From assembly GCA_040285825.1 (NCBI GenBank), contig JAUPSS010000013.1:434001-498000 (forward strand): 64,000 nt of DNA. Direction: 5' to 3'. The DNA comes from Eukaryota sp. TZLM1-RC (taxonomy: Eukaryota; Metamonada: BaSk clade). Of the stretch, positions 10,591-20,410 are shown in pieces. Under the pieces are notes generated by a model. The model was not told the origin of the DNA, did no database searches, and saw nothing but the letters and a program-made list of their open reading frames with translations. The translations under genes and the position numbers were made by a program. How positions within the stretch are numbered: the stretch's first letter is position 1; every line of letters begins with the position of its first letter.

Positions 10591-13565
10591 CTGCCCTTTC
10601 TTCTTTTCGAGCGTCGAGGCCTGATAGGAGTTGGATTAACATTATTGTTAATATTATCAGAACGACGTTTACGGCGTGAAGGACGAGAGCGAGTATTAGA
10701 AATAGACTTGGAGAATTCTTTATAGGCAGATGTGTTTTGAACAGTCGAAACCAGCTCAGTGGAAATATAGTTGCCAGGCCATTGGACTTGACAGTAATCA
10801 CCATCCTGACTGAGGACTTTCTGGATCACGTGCTCTTCTGCATCGCCAGCAGCAACCCAGGAGTGATATTCATCATCTACTGGTAAACTGGAATGCCAAG
10901 GTTGGAGGTGCTTCACACTGGCTTTAACAACCATACCAGTACACAGGTTCTTGATGTCAGCTGTGGAGGTAGAGGGTGTGTCAATAACTAAAAATGGTCC
11001 TTTGTAATTACCATGTAACTTAGCAGTGGAAGACGAAGCTCGTTTGACCAATTGGCCAGGAGAGAAAGGGTTGGCTTCGATTTGGGAATCACGAGGAGGA
11101 GCCTTGGAAGCTTGACGGAGCTCTGCTTCCTCCTGTTTCTTCTTCAATCTGGCAAATTTGGATTGAATGTCGTTGATGTAGGTTGACTCAGACGTTGAGC
11201 TTTCAAGGGTCTCTATGATTTTGCCGGGGTCAGCTCTTGGGCTAAAATCTGAACCAAACATGAGCTCGTATGGAGAGTAACCTGTAATCGAACTCTTGGA
11301 TGAGTTGATTAAGAATTGTACATAGGGTATGTACTCTGACCATGCATCGTAGGCGTTAAAATCTACGAGCAGCTTCCTCAAATTCTGCAAAATGTCGCGG
11401 TGACGGCGTTCGACTAAACCGTTGGACTGAGAGAAGTGAGGGACGGACTTTGAGACCTCTATGCCCAAAAACTCACATAGAGCGTCGAAGACAGCTTTTG
11501 AGAACGCAGGACCGTTGTCACTATGGACTATGAACGGAATCCCGAAAATCGGACATACCTTCCATATCAGAGCGTCGGCGGTAAGGTTGGCGTTGAGTTC
11601 TTTGAGAGGGACTATGATAGTGAACCTCGTGAAGCTATCCACAAATACAAAAATGTATCTGTGGCCGTCATGATCTTCTGGAAGAGGACCAATGACGTCG
11701 ACATTAACTCTTGCGAATGGTCTGTCAGCCCACAAGGAACCAGTTGTAGGGACATGCAGTTTGGGGACTGCTGCTGTCTTCTGACAGGAGGGGCATTCTT
11801 GGACGTGCTTCGTCATGTCTGAAAGCATGTTAGGCCACCAGTAGTCGCTGTTCTTGAGTCTGAGGAGACTTTCTGCTTTACTGGGGTGGCCACCTTGCGA
11901 GAGTCCATGTAGAAGGTTAAGCATATCCTTAACCAGTGATTGAGGAATCACGATCTTGTGCTCTGGAGTCAGATAAAGATCTAGACGACTATCCAAAGTA
12001 CAGTTGTTAAACGAGGTGTCCTGGTTAGCGAGGGCTCGCTTTTGTTCGGACCTGATCTTGCAGAGCCATGGCTCGAAGAGTGGAAGGTCATTGGAGCATT
12101 TATCTTGAAGGATAAGCACCTTCTCGAATGTATGGAGATCTTCAACGAAGCATCTCTCTGACTCAGTTTCATCAATCCTGTGTGTGTAGTAGATAGGGTG
12201 AAACTCTTGGTCGTTGGAATGGACCAGATGGTTGATGGTATGATTGTCTTGGGGCGGTACTATCCTAGATAGCATGTCTGCCCAATGGTTCTCTTCCCCT
12301 TTTGTATGAACGATGTCGAATAGGAACTCAGAAAAGATGGGAAGCCACCTTCTGACTATTCTGTTTTTGTTCGGAGCGGTAAGCATGTAAGTAAGGTTTT
12401 GGTGATCTGTGAAAATGATCAGACGCCTTCCTTTGAGGTAGTTCTCGAAGCCACTTTCGGTAAGCATGAGAAGGATGGCATAAAGCTCTTTCTGTACCGT
12501 GGGCCAGTTCTGCTGGGAGTTAGTCAACAATCTGCTGAAGAAGCTGATTGGTCTACATTTCCTATTGAGTAAGGAAGTACCAGGGTCCTTAGTGGGTTCT
12601 ATTTGTTCCCAAATCACGCCGCCAACTGCTATATCAGAGGCATCGCAACTAATTAGTACTTGGTTATCCACCGGAGGTAAGTTTAGAGGCATATGTTCCG
12701 CGATCAGGCGTTTGATTTCGGCTAAATGGTAGTCGTGAGTGTCTTTCCACTGCAGGCGACGTGGTTTGCCGTGTGTTAATTTGATGATCGGGGCAACATG
12801 CTTGGTTACCTGGGGAAGCCATTCCCTAATGAAGTTGACTGAGCCGATAAGGCTACGGGCGTCTTTCACAGTCTTAGGTCTGGGAAGATTCAGTAAAGAC
12901 TCTGTGCGTGTAGGATCAATGGTCCTGGTTTTGTGTTGGAATCTGCTACCAAGGATCTTTATTGGGTGTCTAGAGGACACAAAATGGCACTTGGGCAGTC
13001 CAAGGCTAACTCTACGGGTTCGAGCTTTCTCGAGGACACGTCTTAGACGTCCGAGGAACTCGTTGAAAGTTCTACCTACTATAATGATGTCATCTATATA
13101 GATGAATACACAGTCTCCGGAGAAGATGTCTGCCATAACGTTCTCGAAAACTGCAGGAACGTTCTTGAGGCCGAAAGCAGCACGTTTAAACATGATACTT
13201 TTGCCAGGGATGCTTAAGGCAGTCTTCTCCCAGTCCTTTTCTGCAATCTTTAGTTGCCAAAAGGCTTTGGGGAGGTCAAGGGTACCGATGAAATTGGCTT
13301 CCGAAAGGAAGACTAGCACATCGGATATTCTGGGGAGATTAGGTTCAACGGGAATAGTGTTGGCGTTGACTCCGTCCTTGCCGCTGTAATCACCAGTAAG
13401 GCGAGGCTTACGATGATCAGGGTATACCACAAGACATACTGGAGAGCTGAACTCATGGTTCGATGGTACAGCAAATCCAGACTCGACGAGTTCATCGAAG
13501 ATCTGTTCGGCGACTTTCTGCTTCTCGGGGTTTAACCTACGAGGGGTCGTCTGACTCGAATACTT
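10575..13565 (-). CDS. gypsy Pol: reverse transcriptase, RNase H, integrase
   Basis: Open for 997 codons with no ATG at the start, overlapping the protease ORF by 34 nt in the -1 frame, so expression probably needs frameshifting. RT shows TLDLPKAFWQL and the catalytic FIYIDDIII. RNase H shows ISCDASDIAVGG, the Glu in KELYAI and IIFTDHQNL. Integrase has an HHCC finger ending CPSCQK, catalytic residues in NVDVIGP, HSDNGPAF and GLVERRHRD, and a GPF-type C-terminal module (NYKGPFLVID). The tail HVIQKVLSQDGDYCQVQW resembles a chromodomain. The last residues are encoded by the polypurine tract and the LTR. Confidence 0.95.
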   Translation of the reverse strand, partial: KYSSQTTPRRLNPEKQKVAEQIFDELVESGFAVPSNHEFSSPVCLVVYPDHRKPRLTGDYSGKDGVNANTIPVEPNLPRISDVLVFLSEANFIGTLDLPKAFWQLKIAEKDWEKTALSIPGKSIMFKRAAFGLKNVPAVFENVMADIFSGDCVFIYIDDIIIVGRTFNEFLGRLRRVLEKARTRRVSLGLPKCHFVSSRHPIKILGSRFQHKTRTIDPTRTESLLNLPRPKTVKDARSLIGSVNFIREWLPQVTKHVAPIIKLTHGKPRRLQWKDTHDYHLAEIKRLIAEHMPLNLPPVDNQVLISCDASDIAVGGVIWEQIEPTKDPGTSLLNRKCRPISFFSRLLTNSQQNWPTVQKELYAILLMLTESGFENYLKGRRLIIFTDHQNLTYMLTAPNKNRIVRRWLPIFSEFLFDIVHTKGEENHWADMLSRIVPPQDNHTINHLVHSNDQEFHPIYYTHRIDETESERCFVEDLHTFEKVLILQDKCSNDLPLFEPWLCKIRSEQKRALANQDTSFNNCTLDSRLDLYLTPEHKIVIPQSLVKDMLNLLHGLSQGGHPSKAESLLRLKNSDYWWPNMLSDMTKHVQECPSCQKTAAVPKLHVPTTGSLWADRPFARVNVDVIGPLPEDHDGHRYIFVFVDSFTRFTIIVPLKELNANLTADALIWKVCPIFGIPFIVHSDNGPAFSKAVFDALCEFLGIEVSKSVPHFSQSNGLVERRHRDILQNLRKLLVDFNAYDAWSEYIPYVQFLINSSKSSITGYSPYELMFGSDFSPRADPGKIIETLESSTSESTYINDIQSKFARLKKKQEEAELRQASKAPPRDSQIEANPFSPGQLVKRASSSTAKLHGNYKGPFLVIDTPSTSTADIKNLCTGMVVKASVKHLQPWHSSLPVDDEYHSWVAAGDAEEHVIQKVLSQDGDYCQVQWPGNYISTELVSTVQNTSAYKEFSKSISNTRSRPSRRKRRSDNINNNVNPTPIRPRRSKRRKGSVSLG

Positions 13566-15724
13566 TCATCATGAAAGTTGATCTCCATTGGAGGACAGTC
13601 AATCCCATCAGCATGCGGCTTAAGGGTGAATGTTTCTTCGAACTCTTTCAAGGTTAGAAGTAAGGTCTTCTTGTCGTTATCACAGTCGAGGTTAATAGTA
13701 CAACCAGAAGACTGTATGTGCTCCAACCAACGTCTGGGGACGTTGACGACATCTGAGACTTGGGAGATTCGATGGTCGAATTCAGCCTCAGGCAGAAGTA
13801 ATGTACGATGTTCCTCATCCATCTTGATGAAGAGGCCTTCATCGTTCAATAAGCCTAGGTGATGCAACAGGTCTCTTCCAATTAGTAACATATTGTTGCC
13901 AGGAATGATGGCCAAGCTATGTTTCACATGAACTAATTGGGTTACACTACCGAGTCTGAAGCTCAGTGTGCCTTCTGCTGATCCTAAAGACTTCGACATG
14001 ATGTTGTTTGCAGACTTAAAGTTTATGCAATGGTTAGTCTTTACCATGTTGCATCTCTCTGCAAAATCAACAGTGATGACTGATATCGAAGCTCCAGAGT
14101 CAATGATCCCTTCTATTTCGCAGTTATTTATTGAAAATTTCAATTTTAAATTTTTGCGTGCGACATCTGAGGTGCGAACCATGAAGATATCGCTGTGGGA
14201 CTCTGAGTCTGGGTTCGAGTCGAACTCATGATTGAAACAGGGTTCATTTGGTGTTTCTATCGTTGTAGCTGTTTTAAAATTCCGGGTAGTCAAAGGATTA
14301 GTTAAACACTTAATCCACTGGTTGGAGACTGAGGTTTGTTTTATGTTTGGTGTTTTACGTGCTGGAGAGCTGTCTTGCTCTATAGTAAACAAGGAACATT
14401 TGTTTGAACGTTGCTTTGATGTATTACCTGTTGGAGAGCTATCTTGCTCTATAGTAAACATTGAATATTTATGGGAACGTTTATTACTACTAGAAGGGCC
14501 CTTGCCTCTTCCTCTACGTCTACCTCTGCCTCTACTACTACTACTACTACCCCTAGCCAAATATGCTCGAACAGCATCTGGGTTGGCATCTCGCCATTGC
14601 TTGGATCGCTGGCAATCAGGGTCGGGACATTCGTTAATAGAGTGGCCTGGAATACCACAGAATCTACAGAGACCAGCATTATCTCTTTCTTTCTTAATTT
14701 GTGACTTGCTCCTTTTGGTGAGTTGAGCAGGGGCGACACTGGAACCCGCAGGCTTAAATTTACCTATTCTTTTCTTGTCCTTTGGGTTTGCTCTAACATA
14801 GTGACCCATATGTTGTTGATAGCTGTCACTGATGTTGGCCCTTTGCTCGTCATAGGATCTTGCTGAACACCAACTCATGTATTCAGCAGCAAGGATGTCG
14901 ACAAATTGTTGTAAAGTATGATGTTGCCAAACATTGGGTATGGACCATACTGTTCTCAGGTTGTCACTGATGGCCTGAATACCAACAGAATGGATCATAT
15001 GGGTTGCAATTTCCCAGTTTTGAATGCGCTGTAGGAAATGTTGACCATACAAGGCACGGTCGCTTGCCCTGACGTCAGAAATGGTGGTACTTCGTGAAAC
15101 TGTTCTCATTAGCCTCACAGTGAAGTCGCCCCAGCGATTCCTAAAGTCCTGAATATTCCAATTCATCTGAACTCTATATAACTGATTCCTCGCCGTTTCT
15201 AAAGTACTATACTGGCTGAGGTGTAAAATTGATTCCCATATTTGCTCCTCATTAATGTTGTCGATAGCTGAGATACTATCAGACATAGACGAAAACCTGC
15301 CTTGAGCTCTCAGAGCGGCCAAGCACTCTGGAGTAACACAGGAGGCAATCCTACGAGGGTCGACTTGAGCAGCAGCTCTGAATCGGTCCCACTCGTGGAG
15401 GGGGTTACCATATCTCTCATCGAGAGGGAGGTTCCGGTTTTCTCTGCTTATGGATTGAGGAGTGGCAGGAGGACGAGAACGTTCCTCAAGTTGCCTTCTT
15501 AATTCAGACACTTCTCTTGCTAGTCTGACTTGAGTAGGATCAGATTCATTGATGTCTCTCTCTTCAATGGTCCTCTCAGTCCTAGCATACAGACTAAATC
15601 TGTCGATGAATTTCAAGATCCTTACTGGGTCAGAGATATCGTTGGCTTCCAGGGTGGGTTTTCTAGGACGACCACCTCTTTGTCTATCTCTATCTCTATC
15701 TTGTGAACTCGCCATAGCTTCCAT
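13532..15724 (-). CDS. gypsy Gag and aspartic protease
   Basis: A 730-codon ORF. The N-terminal 300 residues are helical and capsid-like, with a coiled-coil stretch rich in Arg and Glu near residue 70. A CCHC knuckle, CRFCGIPGHSINEC, lies near residue 355 and is followed by a basic Arg/Gly/Ser segment that should bind RNA. A retropepsin active site, GIIDSGASISVI, lies near residue 540 and ILLIGRDLL-type flap and helix sequence follows. The frame is continuous upstream with ORF1 except for one TAA (followed by CAA). The pol frame overlaps its last 34 nt in the -1 register. Confidence 0.9.
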   Translation of the reverse strand: MEAMASSQDRDRDRQRGGRPRKPTLEANDISDPVRILKFIDRFSLYARTERTIEERDINESDPTQVRLAREVSELRRQLEERSRPPATPQSISRENRNLPLDERYGNPLHEWDRFRAAAQVDPRRIASCVTPECLAALRAQGRFSSMSDSISAIDNINEEQIWESILHLSQYSTLETARNQLYRVQMNWNIQDFRNRWGDFTVRLMRTVSRSTTISDVRASDRALYGQHFLQRIQNWEIATHMIHSVGIQAISDNLRTVWSIPNVWQHHTLQQFVDILAAEYMSWCSARSYDEQRANISDSYQQHMGHYVRANPKDKKRIGKFKPAGSSVAPAQLTKRSKSQIKKERDNAGLCRFCGIPGHSINECPDPDCQRSKQWRDANPDAVRAYLARGSSSSSRGRGRRRGRGKGPSSSNKRSHKYSMFTIEQDSSPTGNTSKQRSNKCSLFTIEQDSSPARKTPNIKQTSVSNQWIKCLTNPLTTRNFKTATTIETPNEPCFNHEFDSNPDSESHSDIFMVRTSDVARKNLKLKFSINNCEIEGIIDSGASISVITVDFAERCNMVKTNHCINFKSANNIMSKSLGSAEGTLSFRLGSVTQLVHVKHSLAIIPGNNMLLIGRDLLHHLGLLNDEGLFIKMDEEHRTLLLPEAEFDHRISQVSDVVNVPRRWLEHIQSSGCTINLDCDNDKKTLLLTLKEFEETFTLKPHADGIDCPPMEINFHDESIRVRRPLVG

Positions 15725-15847
15725 CAGTAGAGTGTTGGAATACTGGGGAGCTATGGGAGTGTTAGAAGGAGTTACTCCTAGGAGCCTAGGGTCCTGAGGA
15801 ACCTGGGAAAAAGTTGATGGATCCTGAGATTGGACAACTACAGGTTG

Positions 15848-17766
15848 TTACATTGTTTCAACAGTGTCAGTAGTTGCTATTGGCTCATCTTGTTGTTGGT
15901 CATCTTGAGGCTCAATGCTCAAAGATGAGAAAACTGTGTCTGTCTCAACTGGGTCAGGCTCAGAAGTTGTCAATTCTACTGGGTCATGATCGCTCGGATA
16001 GTAACTTTGCACATTACCATCGACATTGACCCACAGAAGAGAACTAGAATTGGTGACACCAATGTTCTCCTGTACATTCATCAGGGCATCCCTTAGTGGC
16101 CTATTCCTTCTATGCTCCGGACCAAAATATGACGCGCAATGGTCTGGTCTGCGGTCTTGAAGGTACAATCTTTGGTAGTTCGTAGTGTAAGTGTACCACC
16201 ATCCAGTCCTGAAGTCTCTATTGATATAAATATCAAGAGAGGCATTGTATCCAGGGCTAAACCTGGGGAAAGGACATGGGTTACATCGGTTGAGGAAGAG
16301 ATTCAGCTCATCACCAGCGAAGATCCTCTGTACACCTTCACGAGGAGTTCTGAACCCTCCAACAGTATCCCGTTGAGGATAATTTGGAGGGGGGTCACAA
16401 CGAACCGTAAGATTGTCTACTTCCTCTGTTGGGAAGTAAGGGCCTATTCTTCTGCGTATCCTAAAGCCGTGATCATTAACCACTTCTGGACCCCAAAATA
16501 GGGGTAAAGCAGCAATGAGTTCGTTGGGAGGAATCGATGCAGGATCTCCTTGCATTAACTCAATACCAGCATTGAGAACTAAAGTTTGAGCTTCAGTCCT
16601 CTGCTGAGTAGAGATGAAAGGAGAATCTGATTCCTGGGGCTGGCTTGGAGCTTGATAGGTGTTAGGCTGTGCAGCGCTAAGCACCTGCCAAGCAGCAGGA
16701 ACAGAAGAAACAACGTGACCTTGCTGAGGAGTCTGGCCAGAGGTTGGAGGGACATGAATTACTCCTCTAGTAGGAACTCCCGAAGGAGGAACAGATGGAG
16801 TTGAATGGACTTCTGTAGGAGCTACCGTAGTAGGAGCAGAAGTATCAGGAAGGCCTGCTACAGGAACTTCTTGAGAAGGAGTAGTAGGATTTGGGCTACC
16901 AGCAGGGACTGCAGGAAGAGCTGGTTGTTGCGGAGGGCTGCTTTCCATAGGAACTTCCCTAGAAGGAATGGAAGGAGCTTGTTGTCCTTCCCCGAGAGCT
17001 TCTGTAGAAGAAGTAGAAGGAACTTGTTGTCCTTTCCCAGGAGCTTCTGTAGAAGAAGTGGAAGGAACTTGTTGTCCTTTCCCAGGAGCTTCCGTAGAAG
17101 AAGTGGAAGGAACTTGTTATCCTTCCCAGGAGCTTCCGTAGAAGAAGTGAAAGGAGCAACAGGAGCGCAAACAATAGGTGAAGACGGAGGCTCTACCCTC
17201 TTGAGCTTCAACAGCTCAGATATCTTGTTGCTGGCCGAGTCAGGGTCAGTCTGGTTGATGATATACTTCAGATATTCATCTAAAGTACTGAACTGTTCAG
17301 GATCTAAAAGGGAATCTTCAACCTCTCCTTCAGAACCAGGGGGAGGAGAAAGAGGTACAAAGTTTTCCACATTAGCGGGAGGAACAGGAAGACTGATAGG
17401 TACCACAGGAACGTCATCCGTAGATGGAGTGGAACCTTGACCCGAGGGTAGAGAGGAAGTATCACTTCTCTCGCCACCAGTGGGTTGTTCTGTTTCCAAC
17501 TGAGGAGTTTGGGAGGAAGAACTTGAAACATTGGGTTGTGTAACAGAATCTCCGGAAGGAGGAGTTAACACAGGAGGAGGAGAAGCATTGCTTCCCTCGG
17601 ACCCAGTTGACAAGGGTTGTTCTGGTCCCGACTGAGGAGTTCGGGAGGAAGAACTCGAAGAGTGAGACGTAGGAGGATCAGTCCTAACAGTCTCGGAGTT
17701 GTCATTGGAACCACCCAAAGGTGATCCAATACGTATTGATGATCTGCGGGTGTTATGACGGGACAT
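15848..17766 (-). CDS. gypsy ORF1, Ser/Pro-rich N-terminal protein read in two frames
   Basis: The first frame (17766 to 16858) starts MSRHNTRRSSIRIGSP and is rich in Ser, Pro and Thr. At about 17121-17127, inside the first-translated unit of a 45-nt repeat, one base is missing relative to the sister units. Sensible coding then continues in the frame that ends with TAA at 15850-15848. Together the two parts would be about 640 residues. The second part has a folded region with FPRFSPGYNASLDIYINRDF and several Trp/Tyr. The TAA is followed in the same frame, without another stop, by the Gag ORF. Function is unknown; it could be a matrix-like part of Gag. Whether the shift is a mutation or recoding cannot be told from DNA. 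Confidence 0.7.
16975..17153 (-). repeat. 45-nt coding minisatellite, four units
   Basis: Units at 16975-17019, 17020-17064, 17065-17109 (45 nt each) and 17110-17153 (44 nt). On the minus strand a full unit encodes the 15 residues STEAPGKGQQVPSTS. The 44-nt unit has lost an A in GGGAAAGG and is where the ORF1 frame changes. Confidence 0.9.
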
Positions 17767-17901
17767 GACCTTATATGAAAAGTAGAGTAATTTATTACAA
17801 GGGAATGAGGATTTCCCTTAACTTAAGCGCATGGGCGCAATAATACTATAACTATCAATAAACTATCAATAAACTATTATAAATATTATCCAAGGCTAAC
17901 A
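17737..17901 (-). repeat. 5' LTR, containing the ORF1 start codon
   Basis: Identical to the other LTR. On the minus strand the ATG of ORF1 (17766) lies about 30 nt before its inner end, so roughly the first ten codons are LTR-encoded. Promoter elements should lie between 17767 and 17901. Confidence 0.97.
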
Positions 17902-18365
17902 CTTTATATGAATTATACGCGAAACAAACGTCAATTATTTAATATAATTAATATAAGCTATTATTGAATGAAATACAACACACATGGTGTAACTTTACAA
18001 CAGCATTTGCTATTGACAAACACAAGTTTAAGATGTGGCATCAAAAGCCAACTTCAGTAATGAAATCATCTTGAAAAACGTGGTCTCGTCCATGCTCTAT
18101 TGGATAACATTGTGTGTAGTGGTGTTGAGAAATTTAATGAGGAAAAATCCCAATTATATACAATTATTTTTCATTTTGGAACATGAATTTGGTTCTCCGG
18201 TGATCAGAACAACAAGTCTGTGTCTAGCTCAATGGAAAAAAGAATTCACGATTTTCTGCAATTTGCAAAAGGTCAATGAAAGAATGGTGGAAAATCAGAT
18301 ATATCATATTTATATAAATGTTATACATGGATTAAGGAATCCTACAAATACAGCAAACAATGGTT
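17902..18365. other. intergenic, right flank of the gypsy insertion
   Basis: AT-rich. A plus-strand frame at 18035-18430 overlaps the end of the tail-anchored gene antisense and shows no domain; I treat it as chance. Confidence 0.4.
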
Positions 18366-18674
18366 CTACGATGGCCTCCATTGAGATACATTGTGTTTAC
18401 GTACTAAACGACCCACAAGAAAAGCGATGAGGATAACAATAATAACAGTAGAATAGAACATATACTCAACAATCTTCTTCTTGTGTTTGACGGCAGAGAG
18501 TTCTGCAGAGACAGAATCCATTTGCTGTTGGACTTCTTCCTTGGAATTTGCTACTTTTTGGCGGAGCTGCTCTAGTCGCTCTTTGGAATTGATGAGAAAG
18601 CCAGACTCTTTCAGGAGTTCTGAAGTATCAGTATGTAAAGACTTTATCAGCTCACTGGTAGAAGTAGAAGGCAT
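18366..18674 (-). CDS. small tail-anchored coiled-coil membrane protein
   Basis: From the ATG at 18674 (MPSTSTSELIKSLHTD) the protein has 102 residues. A long amphipathic helix with heptad-like spacing (about residues 25-65) is followed by a single C-terminal hydrophobic segment, VEYMFYSTVIIVILIAFLVG, and a short basic end. This layout is that of tail-anchored proteins such as SNAREs, but I see no diagnostic zero-layer residue, so I do not assign it. The frame stays open upstream to another ATG at 18734; the shorter start gives a cleaner Ser/Thr-rich N-terminus. Confidence 0.6.
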   Translation of the reverse strand: MPSTSTSELIKSLHTDTSELLKESGFLINSKERLEQLRQKVANSKEEVQQQMDSVSAELSAVKHKKKIVEYMFYSTVIIVILIAFLVGRLVRKHNVSQWRPS

Positions 18675-18734
18675 TCTTGTGGATGTGGTTGTAATGTGAA
18701 TTTCACTTATGATGCATTCCCCTGTGAAACTCAC

Positions 18735-19118
18735 TCCTGTTTACAACTTTCTCAATGTCTACTCACAGGCTGCAAGAGACATGTAGCATCATTTGACAAA
18801 GACAATCATGATCTTCGTCAATGGGCTACCTCACTTAAATACACCTACTGCTTTCACAGAACAAAGCCTTGCGACTTGATGTATCTAAGTGGATCTATCA
18901 AATGCTACTAAGGCATTTGTAGATCGGTCTCAAAAGATTTTGAAAAAATTGAAAAAAAAACTACAAAATAAAATAAAAGTTTTCCCAAAGTTTTTGTTTC
19001 TGTATGCTCACGTTCCCTATTCATCTCCTCAACAGAGCATCTTGGCAAATGTATCTTTCCGGCCACAATTCCGCTTTCTTCTTTATTTTAATATTTTTTG
19101 CAGCGGAAATATCTCTGC
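18735..19118. other. intergenic
   Basis: No supported gene. The plus frame through 18889-19118 is open but only becomes recognisable LINE protein from about 19119. Confidence 0.4.
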
Positions 19119-20140
19119 CATATACTATTTGTATGAGTTATCTTGTGAACTTGAAAATTTGCCGCCACAAATTTGGACCAAATGTTTTCCTCAATCAATT
19201 CCAGAAATTCCAAACCGATCTCTGTTTAATTTGCAGTTTTGCTCTCAAAAGCTTCAACAAAAATTGTCAAAGATTTTTGAAAGCTTGGATTTTGATGTTA
19301 GACTTGGCTTGGCCAAGAAAAAGAATCCCGCTTTTGCAAATCTTTTACAAGATATGTGCGATAGTATCTCTGCCTTAGTAACAACAATTCCTGAAGTTTA
19401 TGGTACTCTCTTAACTGATTCTGCTTCGACTTTGAATATGAGATTTCGTTCCTTTATCTGGCCTGATAATTTACCTCATAATTTATTTTGTAGATGTTCT
19501 CGAAAAATTACAATTGCTCATTTGTTAAATTGTAAACATTTTATTATTTTTAGAAGCAAGGTTCACGATGCTGTAAGAGACCAATTATTTTTTGAATGGA
19601 AGTCTCATAGAATGGAACTTTTTTTGGAAATTCCAATGTCAAATCTGATTGATGCTGAAGATGATTTCCATAAGAATAACAGAGGTAATGTTATATTACC
19701 TGGATTACATGGTACATTCATTTTAGTGGAATTAATGTTTGTTGATCCTTGTAATTCCCTCACATTAGCGGCTCGCTAATTCAGAAATTTATAATCCTCT
19801 TTCAATTGCTGAAAAATTTCAAGATCAAAAAATTAAGTAAACATTTGTCCAAAGTGCATGCAAAATACAATTTGTATCCACTTGTATTTTCTTTATTTGG
19901 GTCGCTTGCGGCAACTGCTGTTTCTTATTTTGCCAGTTTTTGAAATGATTGTGATGAACAGGACTAACATTCATTTCAACAGATTGTTTTGGCAAAATAG
20001 AATTGTCTTTTCTATTTTTATGGGGATGTTGAACATGGTTCCTGATACTTTGCTTTCTCTTGAATTTTAGTATGAGAGAGTTGCATCTATTTGTTTGTTT
20101 TGGAAGAGATTGATTATTTAGATGCTGATTTATAAGTTGT
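19119..20140 (+). mobile_element. LINE relic, C-terminal half (subfamily A)
   Basis: Reads LYELSCELENLPPQIWTKCF at the start, very close to the intact copy at 50.7 kb. It continues through the CCHC motif (CRCSRKITIAHLLNCKHF) and the endonuclease segment, here RGNVILPGLHGTFIL. At least one frameshift near 19770 and scattered stops break it. The RT part is missing, as expected of 5' truncation. Confidence 0.85.
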
Positions 20141-20410
20141 TTAATATATGGATATTATCAAAAAACTTATACCACATAAATAATAGTGTTCGTTTGTTTG
20201 TTGGTTTTGTTAAATGTTATAGTTATAAAAAGGCTCGTGATTACAAAATATATTGATATAGTCATTCTCCCACAAAAAAAGGAAGGTTGCTGTTTATTGT
20301 GTAATCTATGAACTGACATAGAACTATAGAACGGTTTAGTCCCTGCTTGGTGGAAAATAGAATGCTATGTATAGCTGGTGAACCGTCGTTTTAAACGTTT
20401 TGAAGGGTGA

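Larger units (their letters stand above)
10426..17901 (-). mobile_element. complete Ty3/gypsy-type LTR retrotransposon
   Basis: A 7476-bp element bounded by two identical 165-bp LTRs with TG...CA ends. The 4-bp sequence CTTT flanks both outer ends (10422-10425 and 17902-17905); a 5-bp ACTTT reading is also possible. In minus orientation the order is LTR, Ser/Pro-rich ORF1, Gag with zinc knuckle, aspartic protease, RT, RNase H, integrase, LTR. RT before integrase is the Ty3/gypsy order. A polypurine tract (AAAAGAAGAAAGGGCAG, 10591-10607) abuts the 3' LTR. A possible primer site starting TGG lies about 8 nt inside the 5' LTR (near 17728). Identical LTRs imply a recent insertion. Confidence 0.95.

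Noticed and set aside
12739-13389. Plus-strand 120- and 95-codon frames as host genes
   Set aside because: Exactly antisense to the reverse transcriptase region of pol.
10544-15797. Many plus-strand frames of 60-120 codons within the gypsy element
   Set aside because: They are antisense to Gag and Pol, lack domains, and arise from the coding bias of the real strand.
16975-17153. Regular 45-nt repeats as a CRISPR-like array
   Set aside because: Units are contiguous without spacers, encode a 15-residue repeat in frame, and the host is a eukaryote.
18035-18430. 131-codon plus frame
   Set aside because: Overlaps the tail-anchored protein gene antisense and shows no recognisable feature.
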